Positions 1-8,272 are shown, counted from the first letter of the stretch. The stretch is 31,583 nt of DNA from an uncultured Campylobacter sp. (GCF_937996225.1 NZ_CALKTC010000022.1:1-31583); one strand, 5' to 3'. Notes: generated from the sequence alone by a model not told the origin. Made by a program: numbers and translations.

Positions 1-2
1 CT

Positions 3-815
3 ATTGATACAAATAGTGAAAGTTCTGATTCGAGTCACGCAGAGAAAAAAATATTTTTAGATACTGGTGTTAAGGAATGTAGCAGGGAAAAGGCTGAAAG
101 AGTGGCATTTCAATGTGAAAATCAGTTTCAGGAATTGCTTTTGGGGACAAATATTCTATTTTTAATTTCTGGGCTTGGTGGATCTACTGGAAGTGGAATA
201 ATGCCTATTATTCTTGAAGTTGCAAAAAAATTGGGTATTTTTACTATTAGTATTGTTGCTCGTCCATTTTATCTGGAGGGATTTGAAACTCTGAAAATTG
301 CGAATACAGGAATAAAGAAAATTGAAAAACTTACGGATAGTCTAATTATTATTCCAAACGAAAAATTATATAATTATATTGATAGAAAAGAGCCGCTTGA
401 ATCTGTTTATAATACGGTAAATTTAATTATAAAGGAAGGGATTGAAGGAATTGTAAATATTTTGACGGAAGTTGGATTTATGAATATTGATTTTTTAGAT
501 GTAAAAGCAGTTCTTCATAATGCTAAGAATACGATTATTAGAGTTGGGGAAGGAAAGGGAGATAACGCAGTTGACAAAATAATTGAACAGCTTATGGAAA
601 ATAACTTGTTTGAAGGTAAATTGGAAAATGCTAAAAGAGTTTTAGTAAATTTTACAACAGGAACAAGTGTTTCACTTATGGATATTGGAAAAATAACAGA
701 GAAAATTTCAGATATTGTAAAGGATAAAAACGTTAATTTAATATGGGGAGTTGTAATTGATCCAAGTTATGATGAGATTAAGAAGATAAAAACAGTTGTA
801 ATATCCAGTGTTTAA
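3..815 (+). CDS. ftsZ: FtsZ-like cell-division GTPase, 5'-truncated by window edge
   Basis: The reading frame is open to the left edge, so the true start lies outside; the GTG at 102 is an internal Val codon. FtsZ is the tubulin-like GTPase of the division ring. The segment shows the nucleotide-binding tubulin signature as GLGGSTGSG (canonical GGGTGTG), then IVARPF and IIIPNEKL, followed by the region of the T7 loop (INLDFADV in most FtsZ; here MNIDFLDVK), the helix-rich linker and the C-terminal beta-sheet domain ending KTVVISSV. The frame stops right after the last core strand, so the variable linker and the conserved tail that binds FtsA/ZipA are missing. Codon use (AGA for Arg, A/T third positions) and low GC differ sharply from everything to the right. 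It resembles FtsZ of Leptotrichia-type Fusobacteria (from memory), not Campylobacter. Family call is firm; host assignment is inference. Confidence 0.8.
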   Translation: MDTNSESSDSSHAEKKIFLDTGVKECSREKAERVAFQCENQFQELLLGTNILFLISGLGGSTGSGIMPIILEVAKKLGIFTISIVARPFYLEGFETLKIANTGIKKIEKLTDSLIIIPNEKLYNYIDRKEPLESVYNTVNLIIKEGIEGIVNILTEVGFMNIDFLDVKAVLHNAKNTIIRVGEGKGDNAVDKIIEQLMENNLFEGKLENAKRVLVNFTTGTSVSLMDIGKITEKISDIVKDKNVNLIWGVVIDPSYDEIKKIKTVVISSV

Positions 816-889
816 TTTTTCGATAAATTTTAAAATTTCGTTTTGTGAAATCCGCCTGTGCGCTTTGCCGCTATGAGGCAAAATTTCAG

Positions 890-2110
890 CTAAAGCTTGC
901 GTCCGTTCTTACCCGCGATGATAAATCTTAGCGCGCTTAGCTTGATAAATCCGTCACCGTCCTTTTGATTGAAAACCTTGTCCTCTTCAAACGTCACAAA
1001 ATCAGTATTAAACAAGCTATCGCTCTTGCTTTCCCTGCCCAGCACGGTCACGTTACCCTTATAAAGCTCAAGCTTAACCTTGCCGTTTACGTGCTCTTGG
1101 GATTTATTTATCAGCTCTTGAAGCAGCAAGCGCTCCGGGCTGAACCAAAAGCCGTTGTAGATGAGCTCGGCGTAGCGCGGCATCAGATCGTCTTTTAGAT
1201 GCGCCGCGCCGCGATCTAGCGTGATGCTCTCGATCGCGCGGTGAGCCTTTAGCATGATCGTGCCACCTGGAGTTTCGTAGCAGCCGCGACTCTTCATACC
1301 GACGTAGCGGTTTTCTACAAGATCGAGCCTGCCGATGCCGTTTTTAGCGCCAAGCTCGTTAAGCGCTGCTAGCATCTCGTGCGGCTTAAGCGCTTTGCCA
1401 TTTAGCTTTACGGGATCGCCGTGTTTGTATTCGATCTCGATGATCTCGCTCTTATCGGGCGCATTTTTAGGGCTTACGGTCCATCGCCACATATCCTCCT
1501 CAGGCGCATGAGCGGGATCTTCCAACACCAAGCCCTCGTAGGAGATATGAAGGATATTCGCATCCATTGAATACGGCGATTTGCCGGGCTTTGAAGCGAT
1601 GTCGATGCCGTTTTTCTTAGCGTAAGCAAGAAGCTTCTCGCGAGAGTTCAGATCCCACAGCCTCCACGGCGCAATCACCTTAATATCGGGATTTAGCGCG
1701 TATGCGCCAAGCTCGAAGCGGACTTGATCGTTACCCTTACCGGTAGCGCCGTGGCTTATGGCGTCCGCGCCAGTTTTTTTCGCGATTTCGACTAGCTTTT
1801 TAGCGATCAACGGGCGCGCGATCGATGTGCCTAAAAGATACTCGCCCTCATAGACGGCATTTGCACGAAACATCGGGAACACGTAATCGCGCACGAATTC
1901 CTCGCGCAGATCCTCTACGAAGATATTTTCCTTTTTGATGCCCAGTTTCACAGCTTTGTTTTTGATAGGCTCCAAATCCTCATTCTGACCGATATCTGCG
2001 GTGAAAGTCACCACATCGCAGCCGTAAGTATCGCCGAGCCACTTTAAAATAATACTAGTATCTAGTCCTCCGGAATACGCCAAAACGACCTTTTTTACAT
2101 CTTTTGCCAT
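890..2110 (-). CDS. argG: Argininosuccinate synthase
   Basis: ArgG joins citrulline and aspartate using ATP to make argininosuccinate, the penultimate step of arginine synthesis, in the cytoplasm. The 406-residue product starts MAKDVKKVVL and carries the PP-loop AYSGGLDTS at residues 11-19, the substrate-binding GATGKGNDQVRFE at 121-133, and a full-length C-terminal half. The frame stays open about 100 codons upstream, but the ATG at 2110 gives the family's normal N-terminus and has an AAAGGA ribosome-binding site 7 nt before it, so the longer version is rejected. The gene is divergent from the S4-protein operon. A TGGTAGAAT extended -10 lies on the minus strand at 2140-2148. Length and motifs are complete, so this should be a functional enzyme. 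Confidence 0.97.
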   Translation of the reverse strand: MAKDVKKVVLAYSGGLDTSIILKWLGDTYGCDVVTFTADIGQNEDLEPIKNKAVKLGIKKENIFVEDLREEFVRDYVFPMFRANAVYEGEYLLGTSIARPLIAKKLVEIAKKTGADAISHGATGKGNDQVRFELGAYALNPDIKVIAPWRLWDLNSREKLLAYAKKNGIDIASKPGKSPYSMDANILHISYEGLVLEDPAHAPEEDMWRWTVSPKNAPDKSEIIEIEYKHGDPVKLNGKALKPHEMLAALNELGAKNGIGRLDLVENRYVGMKSRGCYETPGGTIMLKAHRAIESITLDRGAAHLKDDLMPRYAELIYNGFWFSPERLLLQELINKSQEHVNGKVKLELYKGNVTVLGRESKSDSLFNTDFVTFEEDKVFNQKDGDGFIKLSALRFIIAGKNGRKL

Positions 2111-2139
2111 CTCAAATCCTTTACGTAAAATTTGGCGAA

Positions 2140-2148
2140 ATTCTACCA
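2140..2148 (-). promoter_or_regulatory. Putative argG promoter (extended -10)
   Basis: On the minus strand the sequence reads TGGTAGAAT, a TGn-extended -10 close to TGnTATAAT, 30-38 nt upstream of the argG start. No convincing -35 is visible, which is usual for sigma-70 promoters in Campylobacter. Placement is by eye. Confidence 0.45.
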
Positions 2149-2198
2149 AAAATAGTTTAATAGTTGCTTTTAAGGCAAATGTCGCTAAACTCACGCCC

Positions 2199-2444
2199 AT
2201 GAGAATCGATAAATTTTTAAACGCAGTAAATATCACTAAGCGGCGTGCCATCAGCGAAGATATGTGTAAAAGCGGCGTCGTAGCCGTAAACGGCGCGGTA
2301 GCAAAGCCCGCCAAAGAGCTTAAAATCGGCGACGTTATCACAATAAGCTTTTTGGATAGGAAGCAAAGCTTTAAGGTCCTAGCCTTTCCTAGCGCGAAAA
2401 ATACGCCCAAAAGCGAGCAAGCAAAGTATGTCCAAGAGCTTTGA
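2199..2444 (+). CDS. S4-domain RNA-binding protein (RqcP/Hsp15-like)
   Basis: This 81-residue protein is essentially one S4 RNA-binding fold: MRIDKFLNAVNITKRR at the N-terminus, then the SGVVAVNG turn and the KIGDVITI strand. Stand-alone S4 proteins of this size (Hsp15, RqcP/YabO) bind rRNA or peptidyl-tRNA on stalled 50S subunits in ribosome rescue and quality control; which role applies here cannot be told from sequence. The ATG has only a poor ribosome-binding site. It is the first gene of a tight operon and its end overlaps tsaE by 17 nt. It is transcribed divergently from argG, with an 88-nt gap between the two starts. Confidence 0.88.
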   Translation: MRIDKFLNAVNITKRRAISEDMCKSGVVAVNGAVAKPAKELKIGDVITISFLDRKQSFKVLAFPSAKNTPKSEQAKYVQEL

Positions 2445-2835
2445 ACTCATCTGCGGCGAGGATGAAATTTCACGCCTCGTGCAGGCTCTGCCAAAAAGCG
2501 GCATAATCTTGCTCATCGGCGATCTTGCTAGCGGCAAAACGACGCTTGCGCGCGCGATCGTGCGGGCGCATGGGTTAGACGAGCACGTGAGCTCGCCTAC
2601 ATTTTCGATCATGCAAAATTACGGACAGATTTATCATTACGACATCTATAACGGCGGCTGCGAGGGGATTTTAAAAAACGGGCTATTTGAAAATTTATTT
2701 GAAGAGGGGCTTCATCTGATCGAATGGGCGGATGAAAATTTGATAAATTTACTTAAAAAATATGAACTTGATTTTTGCGTAGTGAGGATCACGCCGCACG
2801 CGCAAGGGCGAAAATACGAGGTAAGCTATGCATAA
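2428..2835 (+). CDS. tsaE: tRNA t6A-modification ATPase TsaE
   Basis: TsaE is the P-loop ATPase partner of the TsaBD complex that makes N6-threonylcarbamoyladenosine at position 37 of ANN-decoding tRNAs. The 135-residue product has Walker A GDLASGKTT at residues 31-39, the family motif SSPTF at 55-59, HYDIYN around 70-75 and LIEWAD at 97-102, the TsaE Walker-B-like element. Length is typical. It overlaps the S4-protein gene by 17 nt and lptB by 8 nt, so the three are probably co-translated. No unusual residues were seen. Confidence 0.93.
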   Translation: MSKSFELICGEDEISRLVQALPKSGIILLIGDLASGKTTLARAIVRAHGLDEHVSSPTFSIMQNYGQIYHYDIYNGGCEGILKNGLFENLFEEGLHLIEWADENLINLLKKYELDFCVVRITPHAQGRKYEVSYA

Positions 2836-3550
2836 ACTGGAAGTCAGGGGTCTTAAAAAAACAATAAAAGGCACACCGATCATCAAGGGCATCTCGCTGG
2901 AACTTTACAACGGCGAGATCGTAGGGCTGCTAGGACCCAACGGCGCAGGCAAAACCACGACGTTTTATATGATCTGCGGGCTGATAAGCGCTAGCGGCGG
3001 CGATATCTTGCTTAATGAAAATAGCATCGCAAAGGTTCCGCTTCATAAGCGCGCTAAGCTCGGCATCGGCTACCTGCCACAAGAAAGCAGCATCTTTAAG
3101 GAGCTCAGCGTTGAGGAAAATTTAATGCTCGCTGCAGAGATTACCTATAAAAATAAAACGGAGGCCTCACGAAAGGTCGATGAGATGCTAAATCTGCTCA
3201 ACATCGAGCCGATCAGATTGCGCAAAGGCGTGAGCCTAAGCGGCGGCGAGCGCAGGCGCTGCGAGATCGCGCGAAGCCTAATGATAACGCCAAAATTTCT
3301 ACTTTTGGACGAGCCGTTTGCAGGCGTCGATCCGATCGCCGTTAATGATATCCAAAGCATCGTGCGCGATTTAAGCGATCTTGGCATCGGCGTGCTCATC
3401 ACCGATCACAATGTCCGCGAAACGCTTGCGATCTGCGACCGCGCCTACGTCATCAAAGACGGCGAGCTGTTCGCCGGCGGCACCGCAAAAGAGATAGCCA
3501 ACGATCCGAATGTGCGCAAATTCTACCTCGGCGAGGATTTTAGCATCTAA
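2828..3550 (+). CDS. lptB: LPS export ABC transporter ATPase LptB
   Basis: LptB is the cytoplasmic ATPase that powers the LptFG complex in moving lipopolysaccharide from the inner membrane to the Lpt bridge. The 240-residue protein has Walker A GPNGAGKTT (36-44), Q-loop Gln85 in YLPQESS, signature LSGGE (137-141), Walker B FLLLDEPFAGVD with Asp161-Glu162, and the switch His in ITDHNV. The PQESSIF and SGGERRR segments are characteristic of LptB rather than other ABC ATPases. It overlaps tsaE by 8 nt. In many relatives rpoN follows lptB; here a 769-nt gene-free stretch follows instead. Confidence 0.94.
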   Translation: MHKLEVRGLKKTIKGTPIIKGISLELYNGEIVGLLGPNGAGKTTTFYMICGLISASGGDILLNENSIAKVPLHKRAKLGIGYLPQESSIFKELSVEENLMLAAEITYKNKTEASRKVDEMLNLLNIEPIRLRKGVSLSGGERRRCEIARSLMITPKFLLLDEPFAGVDPIAVNDIQSIVRDLSDLGIGVLITDHNVRETLAICDRAYVIKDGELFAGGTAKEIANDPNVRKFYLGEDFSI

Positions 3551-4319
3551 GCTGTCCAGAGCGCTTTGGATTTTCACTTCCCGCTTCGGCGCGCGCGGTT
3601 AAATTCTATAATTTAAGTTTTACGATTTAAAATTCAAGTGTACGGCTGCGATTAGTCGTGCACTTGAATTTCGCGTATTAAATTTTTGAAAAGTAGCTAG
3701 GTTCGTTTTAAAATTTTTAAATTTCAAAGGGCGTTTTGTGCACTGCAAATTTTAAATAATTTTTGCGGCAGGTTCTCTTTTCGCGACCGAAATTTACACC
3801 CGCGGTACATAAAATTTAAATCGCATTTTAATCGCGCTTTGTTTAAATTTGGCCGAATTCTAAAGCGCGAGCCGTTTTATAAACACGGCGCCGCCGTCTG
3901 CGCACCAAAATCACGCCCACAATTTGCAAAAAATATCCACTCGTAGAATTAAATTTCAAAACGAACACAGCCGCAAATGAATTACATATGCAACGGTGCT
4001 TGAAATTCCGCGCAATGCCGTCTAATTTCACGGCGCAATTCAGCGAGCGGCGGCGTAAACCAAAGCGCGCACAAAACCTACTCGCTTCGGCTTCGACGCA
4101 TCAAATCAAAAGCGACGCGCGAAGCAAGGCCTTCCGACCCGTTAGAATTTTGCCGATTAAGCCGCCTTGTTTAATTAAAATTACACTTTTATTTGCTCTG
4201 CGGGTTTAAATTTCGCTCATCTTAAAGCTCGCTGCGAATTTTAAAATTTTAACCCGGCACTCGTCGCTTCCCTTAAAATTTTAAAATTCTTAAAATTTTG
4301 GCGAGATCAAGGAGAAATT
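3551..4319. other. 769-nt gene-free stretch between lptB and the beta-propeller gene
   Basis: No convincing gene. Short frames at 3843-4031 (-) and 3988-4209 (+) have no start signals and no recognisable content. The DNA alternates GC-rich runs with AAATTTTAAAATTT-like words (for example near 3705-3725 and 4235-4300) and contains one strong hairpin at 3630-3671. It could be an eroded gene; nothing recognisable remains. Confidence 0.6.
3630..3671. repeat. 15-bp-stem inverted repeat downstream of lptB
   Basis: Arms 3630-3644 and 3657-3671 pair over 15 positions with a single G-U-type wobble, around a 12-nt loop. The outer 11 bp (AAATTCAAGTG / CACTTGAATTT) are perfect. It lies about 80 nt past the lptB stop but no T run follows, so it is not a classical intrinsic terminator. 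It may act as an mRNA 3' stabiliser, a bidirectional transcription barrier or a dispersed palindromic element. Confidence 0.6.
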
Positions 4320-5138
4320 ATGAAAAAAGTTCTACTTTCGTGCGCCTTGGCGGGCGCGCTTTTTGGCCTAGAGATCGACGGATTTAGCGCACCTAGTGGT
4401 TCGCTCATTACCGATGACGCTTTTTATATCGCAAATCGCGGCAGTAGTGAAGATCCACAAGAGCGCGACGGCTTCATCAGCCGTATAGTAAAAAACTCGG
4501 GTGTCGTTGAGACAAATTTTATAGACGATCTGGTAAATCCGGGCGGAATGGCGCAGATCGAGGGCGTGCTCTACGTGTGCGATCTGGACGCAATCAGGGG
4601 CTTTAGCAAAGGCCAGGAGATTTTCAATCTAAAAATCGAGGGAGCACAGGCCCTAAACGACGTCGTAGCGCTCGGCAGCGAAGTTTTGCTCGCAAGCGAT
4701 CCCGCGCGTGGGACGATCTGGCGCATCGACCTGCTCTCGCGCACCGCGGATGAGTTTGCGCGCATCGATCCATCACTAGGCAGCCCAAACGGACTTTTGG
4801 CTAAAGGCGATAAGCTTCTGATCACTACATTCGATCTTGGTGGAAAGGTTTCGGGGCGCGTGCTAAGCATGGATTTGAAATCTCGCGAAATTTCGATCTT
4901 TGCCGATATGAAGGGGGTCTTCTACGGCATAGCGCGCGGAAAAAACGGCGAAATTTTAGTTAGCGATTGGGGTGAGGATCTTTTAAGCGGTAAAATTTGG
5001 CGTATCGATGCAAACGGACAGATACGCAAAATAAACCTCGGCGCGATGCAAAGACCTGCGGACATCTCAAGCGACGGCAAGGTTTTATTGATCCCAAAAT
5101 CGCTGGAAAACAAAGTCGAGCTGATAAATTTGCCGTAA
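4320..5138 (+). CDS. Secreted SMP-30/NHL-like beta-propeller protein
   Basis: The 272-residue protein starts with a signal peptide (MKKVLLSCALAGALFG, cleavage probably near residue 17), so it is likely periplasmic. The rest is a run of short beta-rich repeats of the kind found in SMP-30/gluconolactonase and NHL propellers: GGMAQIEGVLYVCD, NDVVALGSEVLLASD, GTIWRIDL, SPNGLLAKGDKLLIT, FYGIARGKNGEILVSDWG, GKIWRIDANG and PADISSDGKVLLIP. Similar Campylobacter proteins are often labelled ATP/GTP-binding proteins, but no P-loop is visible here. Enzymatic activity is unproven; a ligand- or partner-binding scaffold is equally possible. An AAGGAG ribosome-binding site 7 nt upstream fixes the start. It stands alone between two long gene-free stretches. 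Confidence 0.8.
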   Translation: MKKVLLSCALAGALFGLEIDGFSAPSGSLITDDAFYIANRGSSEDPQERDGFISRIVKNSGVVETNFIDDLVNPGGMAQIEGVLYVCDLDAIRGFSKGQEIFNLKIEGAQALNDVVALGSEVLLASDPARGTIWRIDLLSRTADEFARIDPSLGSPNGLLAKGDKLLITTFDLGGKVSGRVLSMDLKSREISIFADMKGVFYGIARGKNGEILVSDWGEDLLSGKIWRIDANGQIRKINLGAMQRPADISSDGKVLLIPKSLENKVELINLP

Positions 5139-5772
5139 CCGGCCGTCTTATTGCGGCTTCGCAGTTTGCTTAAATTTTACAAAATATATGCTGTATCGTG
5201 CTTTATAAGCCATCTTTTTGCGCTTCGCCGCTTACGTAGCGGCGTCGGTTGCGACGCTATAGCCGATCGCGATACCGAAATTAGGTCAATGCCGAAGCCG
5301 GTCGCAGCGCCAAGGCTAATTACGGCAGCGTAAGAGTTATATTACGAAACCGATCGCCCTTTTTCGCGCACACTCAAGAGTCAAGTACGCTCAAAAGCCG
5401 CGTGTGCCGTCTTGCGACACGCAAATGCCTAGCCTGCCGTAAAATTTGCAAATCCATCTGCTCTCCTTTTAAATTTCATCGCCTTAAATTTCATCGCCGC
5501 GGATATTTTTGCAGGTCGAGCGGCGCTAAATTTCAGCGCAAAATCTAACGCCCGCCGTGACTCAAAAGCCTTGAAGACTCATAATGCGCGAAATTTCAGC
5601 GTGAGATTGGACGCCGAGGCGTGCTTTTAACATACCGAGTTCATATCTGCGCGAGACCGAATTTTGCGCGGCGGTACGATCTCGGCTCCTGCGCGCTGTC
5701 GCCGTACGGGTATGCGAAACCCACCCTTCCACGCAGCGCGTTAGGCTATTTCTGAGCATCCGCGCGTGGAAC
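5139..5772. other. 634-nt gene-free stretch before bpt
   Basis: No supported gene. Frames at 5151-5333 (+) and 5562-5759 (-) lack start signals and look random. The stretch holds a small hairpin (CGCCGCT / AGCGGCG arms at 5226-5232 and 5238-5244) and a 15-bp tandem duplication at 5469-5498. The lptB side of the beta-propeller gene has a similar spacer, so that gene is isolated. Confidence 0.55.
5469..5498. repeat. 15-bp tandem duplication (two exact copies)
   Basis: TTAAATTTCATCGCC occurs at 5469-5483 and again directly at 5484-5498. It is non-coding. A likely replication-slippage product built on the common AAATTT word. Confidence 0.75.
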
Positions 5773-6507
5773 CTACCCCTCTACGTGCCCCTCCCACAAG
5801 GCGGGGGCGTCAAGCTCTACGTATGAGTTTAAAATTTCATACGGCTCGTAGCTAAATTTATACGCCAGGCTCGGGCACTGCTCAACCGCGTAGCCCAAAT
5901 AGATCCATCGTAGCCCCAGATCTTGGGCGAACTCGATCTGTTTTAAAAGCGAAAATTTACCCAGACTTAGATGCGGCAGATACGGATCGTAGTAGCAATA
6001 CACCGAGCTGATGCCGTCATCCACGATATCGATGAGATCGACGCAGATAAGCCGCCCGTCCTCGCCGTAGTAAGAGATTTCTTTGCCGAAGTCGCCGTGA
6101 CCCTGGACGTAAATTTCGTCATATCGCTCAAAATCGATCTCTTGCAGAGGCCAGCCCTTTTTTAGATGCATGTAGTCGTGATAGAGCGCGAAAAGCTCCA
6201 AACGCGCATCGTTTAAAAGCGGGCGAGATTGCCATACATAGGCGGTCGTGCGATTATTTTTATAGACGCGGCGGTGCGATCTGCTAAATTTAAAATTTAA
6301 AGCATCGACGCGCAGGCTTTTACACTCCGCACAGGCTGCGCAAACGGGCTTTTGAAAATACCTACCGAAGCGGCGGTAGCCGTGCTGCACTAAGTTTGAA
6401 TTATATTCGAAGTCGCAGTCTTTTATGTAGAGATACTCGCTGCGTGCGGCTCTGCCGCCTAGATAGGGGCAGGCAAAATCCAGCGTACAAAATGGAATTT
6501 CAATCAT
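5773..6507 (-). CDS. bpt: Aspartate/glutamate leucyltransferase (N-end-rule transferase)
   Basis: Bpt moves Leu from Leu-tRNA to proteins with N-terminal Asp or Glu, marking them for ClpAP via ClpS. The 244-residue protein has the ATE-family N-terminal cysteine region CPYLGGRAARSEY (13-25) and CAACAECKSLRVD near 55-70. The C-terminal transferase core has SVYCYYDPYLPHLSLGK and LGLRWIYLGYAVEQCPSLAYK. Domain order and size fit the bacterial Bpt/ATE family, common in Campylobacter. It starts inside the last codons of the preceding small gene (8-nt overlap) and is last in the pycA-type operon. The substrate specificity (Leu versus Arg) is from family knowledge. Confidence 0.92.
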   Translation of the reverse strand: MIEIPFCTLDFACPYLGGRAARSEYLYIKDCDFEYNSNLVQHGYRRFGRYFQKPVCAACAECKSLRVDALNFKFSRSHRRVYKNNRTTAYVWQSRPLLNDARLELFALYHDYMHLKKGWPLQEIDFERYDEIYVQGHGDFGKEISYYGEDGRLICVDLIDIVDDGISSVYCYYDPYLPHLSLGKFSLLKQIEFAQDLGLRWIYLGYAVEQCPSLAYKFSYEPYEILNSYVELDAPALWEGHVEG

Positions 6508-6784
6508 TCAGCTTTTTGATATTCGCCGCGTCCACGTATTTTAAAAACTCGTCTTTGAGGCGCTTTTCGCGTGCGGCGATGCTCTCTTTGGCTACGTCGA
6601 ATTCCCCATCCGAGGCGCCGTCTAAGCCGCCCCCGCTTTGCAAGCTTGAATCATCATCTCTGAAAATATCTTTAAACTCGTCGCGATTTGGATTCCTCTT
6701 TTTAGGCTTTTTGGGCACGGAGCTTGCCGCCTTGTCCTTAAGCATATCCTTTTTTATATCTTTTAGGCTATCTAAAAAATCCAT
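6500..6784 (-). CDS. Small conserved hypothetical protein
   Basis: This 94-residue, highly charged protein has no membrane segment or signal peptide. The N-terminus (MDFLDSLKDIKKDMLKDKA) looks helical, the middle (residues 20-60) is Lys/Asp/Ser/Gly-rich and probably disordered, and the C-terminus (EREKRLK-type helix ending YVDAANIKKLND) is again helical. It sits between the biotin-carboxylase gene (9 nt upstream) and bpt (8-nt overlap), so it is very likely translated. I do not recognise a family with known function; similar small proteins sit at this place in other Campylobacter, as I recall. Confidence 0.75.
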   Translation of the reverse strand: MDFLDSLKDIKKDMLKDKAASSVPKKPKKRNPNRDEFKDIFRDDDSSLQSGGGLDGASDGEFDVAKESIAAREKRLKDEFLKYVDAANIKKLND

Positions 6785-6793
6785 AACTCTTTC

Positions 6794-8227
6794 CTAAATC
6801 CGCGCCGATTTGCGCATCGCAGCAGCGATAGCGGCAATCGCTTCGTTTTTATTCGGCTGCATATCGTCCATAGTGTTTTCTAAAATTTTATCTAAATTTT
6901 TCTCTACGTAGCTCGTGTCGAAAAAGCCGAGTCGGAACTCGCGCGACTTGCTGATACTGAGCAAAAACGGAATGATAGTACGCACCCCTTCGATGCGAAA
7001 CTCCTTCAGCGCACGCTCTAGCTTATTAACGGCTAGGTCGTAGTCGGTGGTTTTGATGATGAGCTTGGCTAGAAGCGAGTCGTAAAACGGCGGAATTTTA
7101 TAACCTTTGTAGATGTGGCTATCGACGCGCACGGAAGGGCCTAGTGCTGGATAATAATCGCTAACGGTGCCTGGAACGGGGGTGAAATTTTTCCAGACGT
7201 TTTCGGAGGTAATACGCGCCTCGATCGCGTAGCCGTGCGGTTTGATATCGCTTTGCTCAAGCTCTAAAATTTCGCCGTTTGCGATGCGGATCTGGCGCAC
7301 GACGAGATCGACGCCCGTGACCTCCTCGGTGATGCCGTGCTCGACCTGGATACGGGTATTCATCTCCATAAAATAGAAGTTGTTGTAGTCATCGAGCAAA
7401 AATTCCACCGTACCGACGTTGGTGTAATTCACCGCTTTTGCCGCGGCTACCGCGGTCGTACCCATCGTCTTTCGTAGATGCTCGCTTATCGAGGGACACG
7501 GCGCAATCTCGATAATCTTTTGGTGGCGGCGCTGGATCGAGCAATCGCGCTCGCATAAATGAATGATGTTACCGTAATTATCGCCGATGATCTGAAACTC
7601 GATGTGGCGCGGCTTGACGACGAGTTTTTCCATAAAAATTTCATCGTTGTTAAAAAATGTTTTCGCCTCTCTAGTGCACGAATCGTAGGCACTCTGCATA
7701 TCTTTTTCGTCCCATACCTCACGGATACCACGTCCGCCGCCGCCGCCGCTAGCTTTTAAAATCACGGGATAGCCGATCTCGCGCGCATATTTTTTGATCG
7801 TATCCATGCTCTCGTGATTTAGCTTTTCGGTGCCGGGTACGATCGGAATGCCGTTTTTGCGCATCAAATAGCGAGCGATGTTTTTGTTGCCCATTTTACG
7901 AATAACGTCGGGTTTCGGACCGATAAAGATAATGCCCGCGTCCTCGACCTCTCTTGCAAAGTCAAAATTCTCGCTCAAAAAGCCGTATCCAGGATGTATC
8001 GCATCAGCGCCACACTCTTTAGCGACTTCGACGATCTTTTTAGCGTCCAGATAGCCTTTTAGCGCATCAGTGCTTACCTCGTAGGCCTCGTCGGCGATTT
8101 TTACGTGCAAACAATCAACGTCAGGTTTGGTGTAGATCGCGACGCTTTTAATATGCAGATCCCTGCAGGCCCTAATGATGCGAACCGCGATCTCGCCGCG
8201 ATTAGCGATAAGAATTTTACGTATCAT
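6794..8227 (-). CDS. pycA: Biotin carboxylase subunit, probably pyruvate carboxylase subunit A
   Basis: Biotin carboxylases carboxylate the biotin of a carrier protein with ATP and bicarbonate. The 477-residue protein has the N-terminal KILIANRGEIAVRIIRACRD, ATP-grasp glycine loop KASGGGGGRGI (158-168), ERDCSIQRRHQK (226-237) and the catalytic EMNTRIQVEH (288-297). AccC enzymes are usually ~445 residues with EHPVTE; this one is longer, reads EHGITEE and ends in an Ala-rich AIAAIAAAM tail, features of stand-alone PycA subunits of anaplerotic pyruvate carboxylase. No carboxyltransferase/biotin-carrier partner (PycB) is in the window, which is common in Campylobacter where the two genes are unlinked. 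AccC remains possible. First gene of an operon with a small protein and bpt. Confidence 0.85.
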   Translation of the reverse strand: MIRKILIANRGEIAVRIIRACRDLHIKSVAIYTKPDVDCLHVKIADEAYEVSTDALKGYLDAKKIVEVAKECGADAIHPGYGFLSENFDFAREVEDAGIIFIGPKPDVIRKMGNKNIARYLMRKNGIPIVPGTEKLNHESMDTIKKYAREIGYPVILKASGGGGGRGIREVWDEKDMQSAYDSCTREAKTFFNNDEIFMEKLVVKPRHIEFQIIGDNYGNIIHLCERDCSIQRRHQKIIEIAPCPSISEHLRKTMGTTAVAAAKAVNYTNVGTVEFLLDDYNNFYFMEMNTRIQVEHGITEEVTGVDLVVRQIRIANGEILELEQSDIKPHGYAIEARITSENVWKNFTPVPGTVSDYYPALGPSVRVDSHIYKGYKIPPFYDSLLAKLIIKTTDYDLAVNKLERALKEFRIEGVRTIIPFLLSISKSREFRLGFFDTSYVEKNLDKILENTMDDMQPNKNEAIAAIAAAMRKSARI

Positions 8228-8266
8228 AAATAATTGCCTCTTTTAAAGAAATACCGCGGTAATAAT

Positions 8267-8272
8267 AGTATA
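8267..8272 (-). promoter_or_regulatory. Putative -10 element for the biotin carboxylase operon
   Basis: The minus strand reads TATACT about 40 nt upstream of the ATG at 8227, within a very AT-rich stretch; AGAGG serves as ribosome-binding site closer in. Assigned by eye; -35 not evident. Confidence 0.35.

Noticed and set aside
2111..2410. 100-codon N-terminal extension of argG
   Set aside because: It overlaps the divergent S4-protein gene, has no family match, and the ATG at 2110 has a good ribosome-binding site.
3843..4209. Two short frames (62 and 73 codons) in the lptB spacer
   Set aside because: No ribosome-binding sites, no conserved motifs and composition of spacer DNA.
5562..5759. 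65-codon minus-strand frame
   Set aside because: Arg/Ser-rich random-looking translation with no start signal; likely chance.
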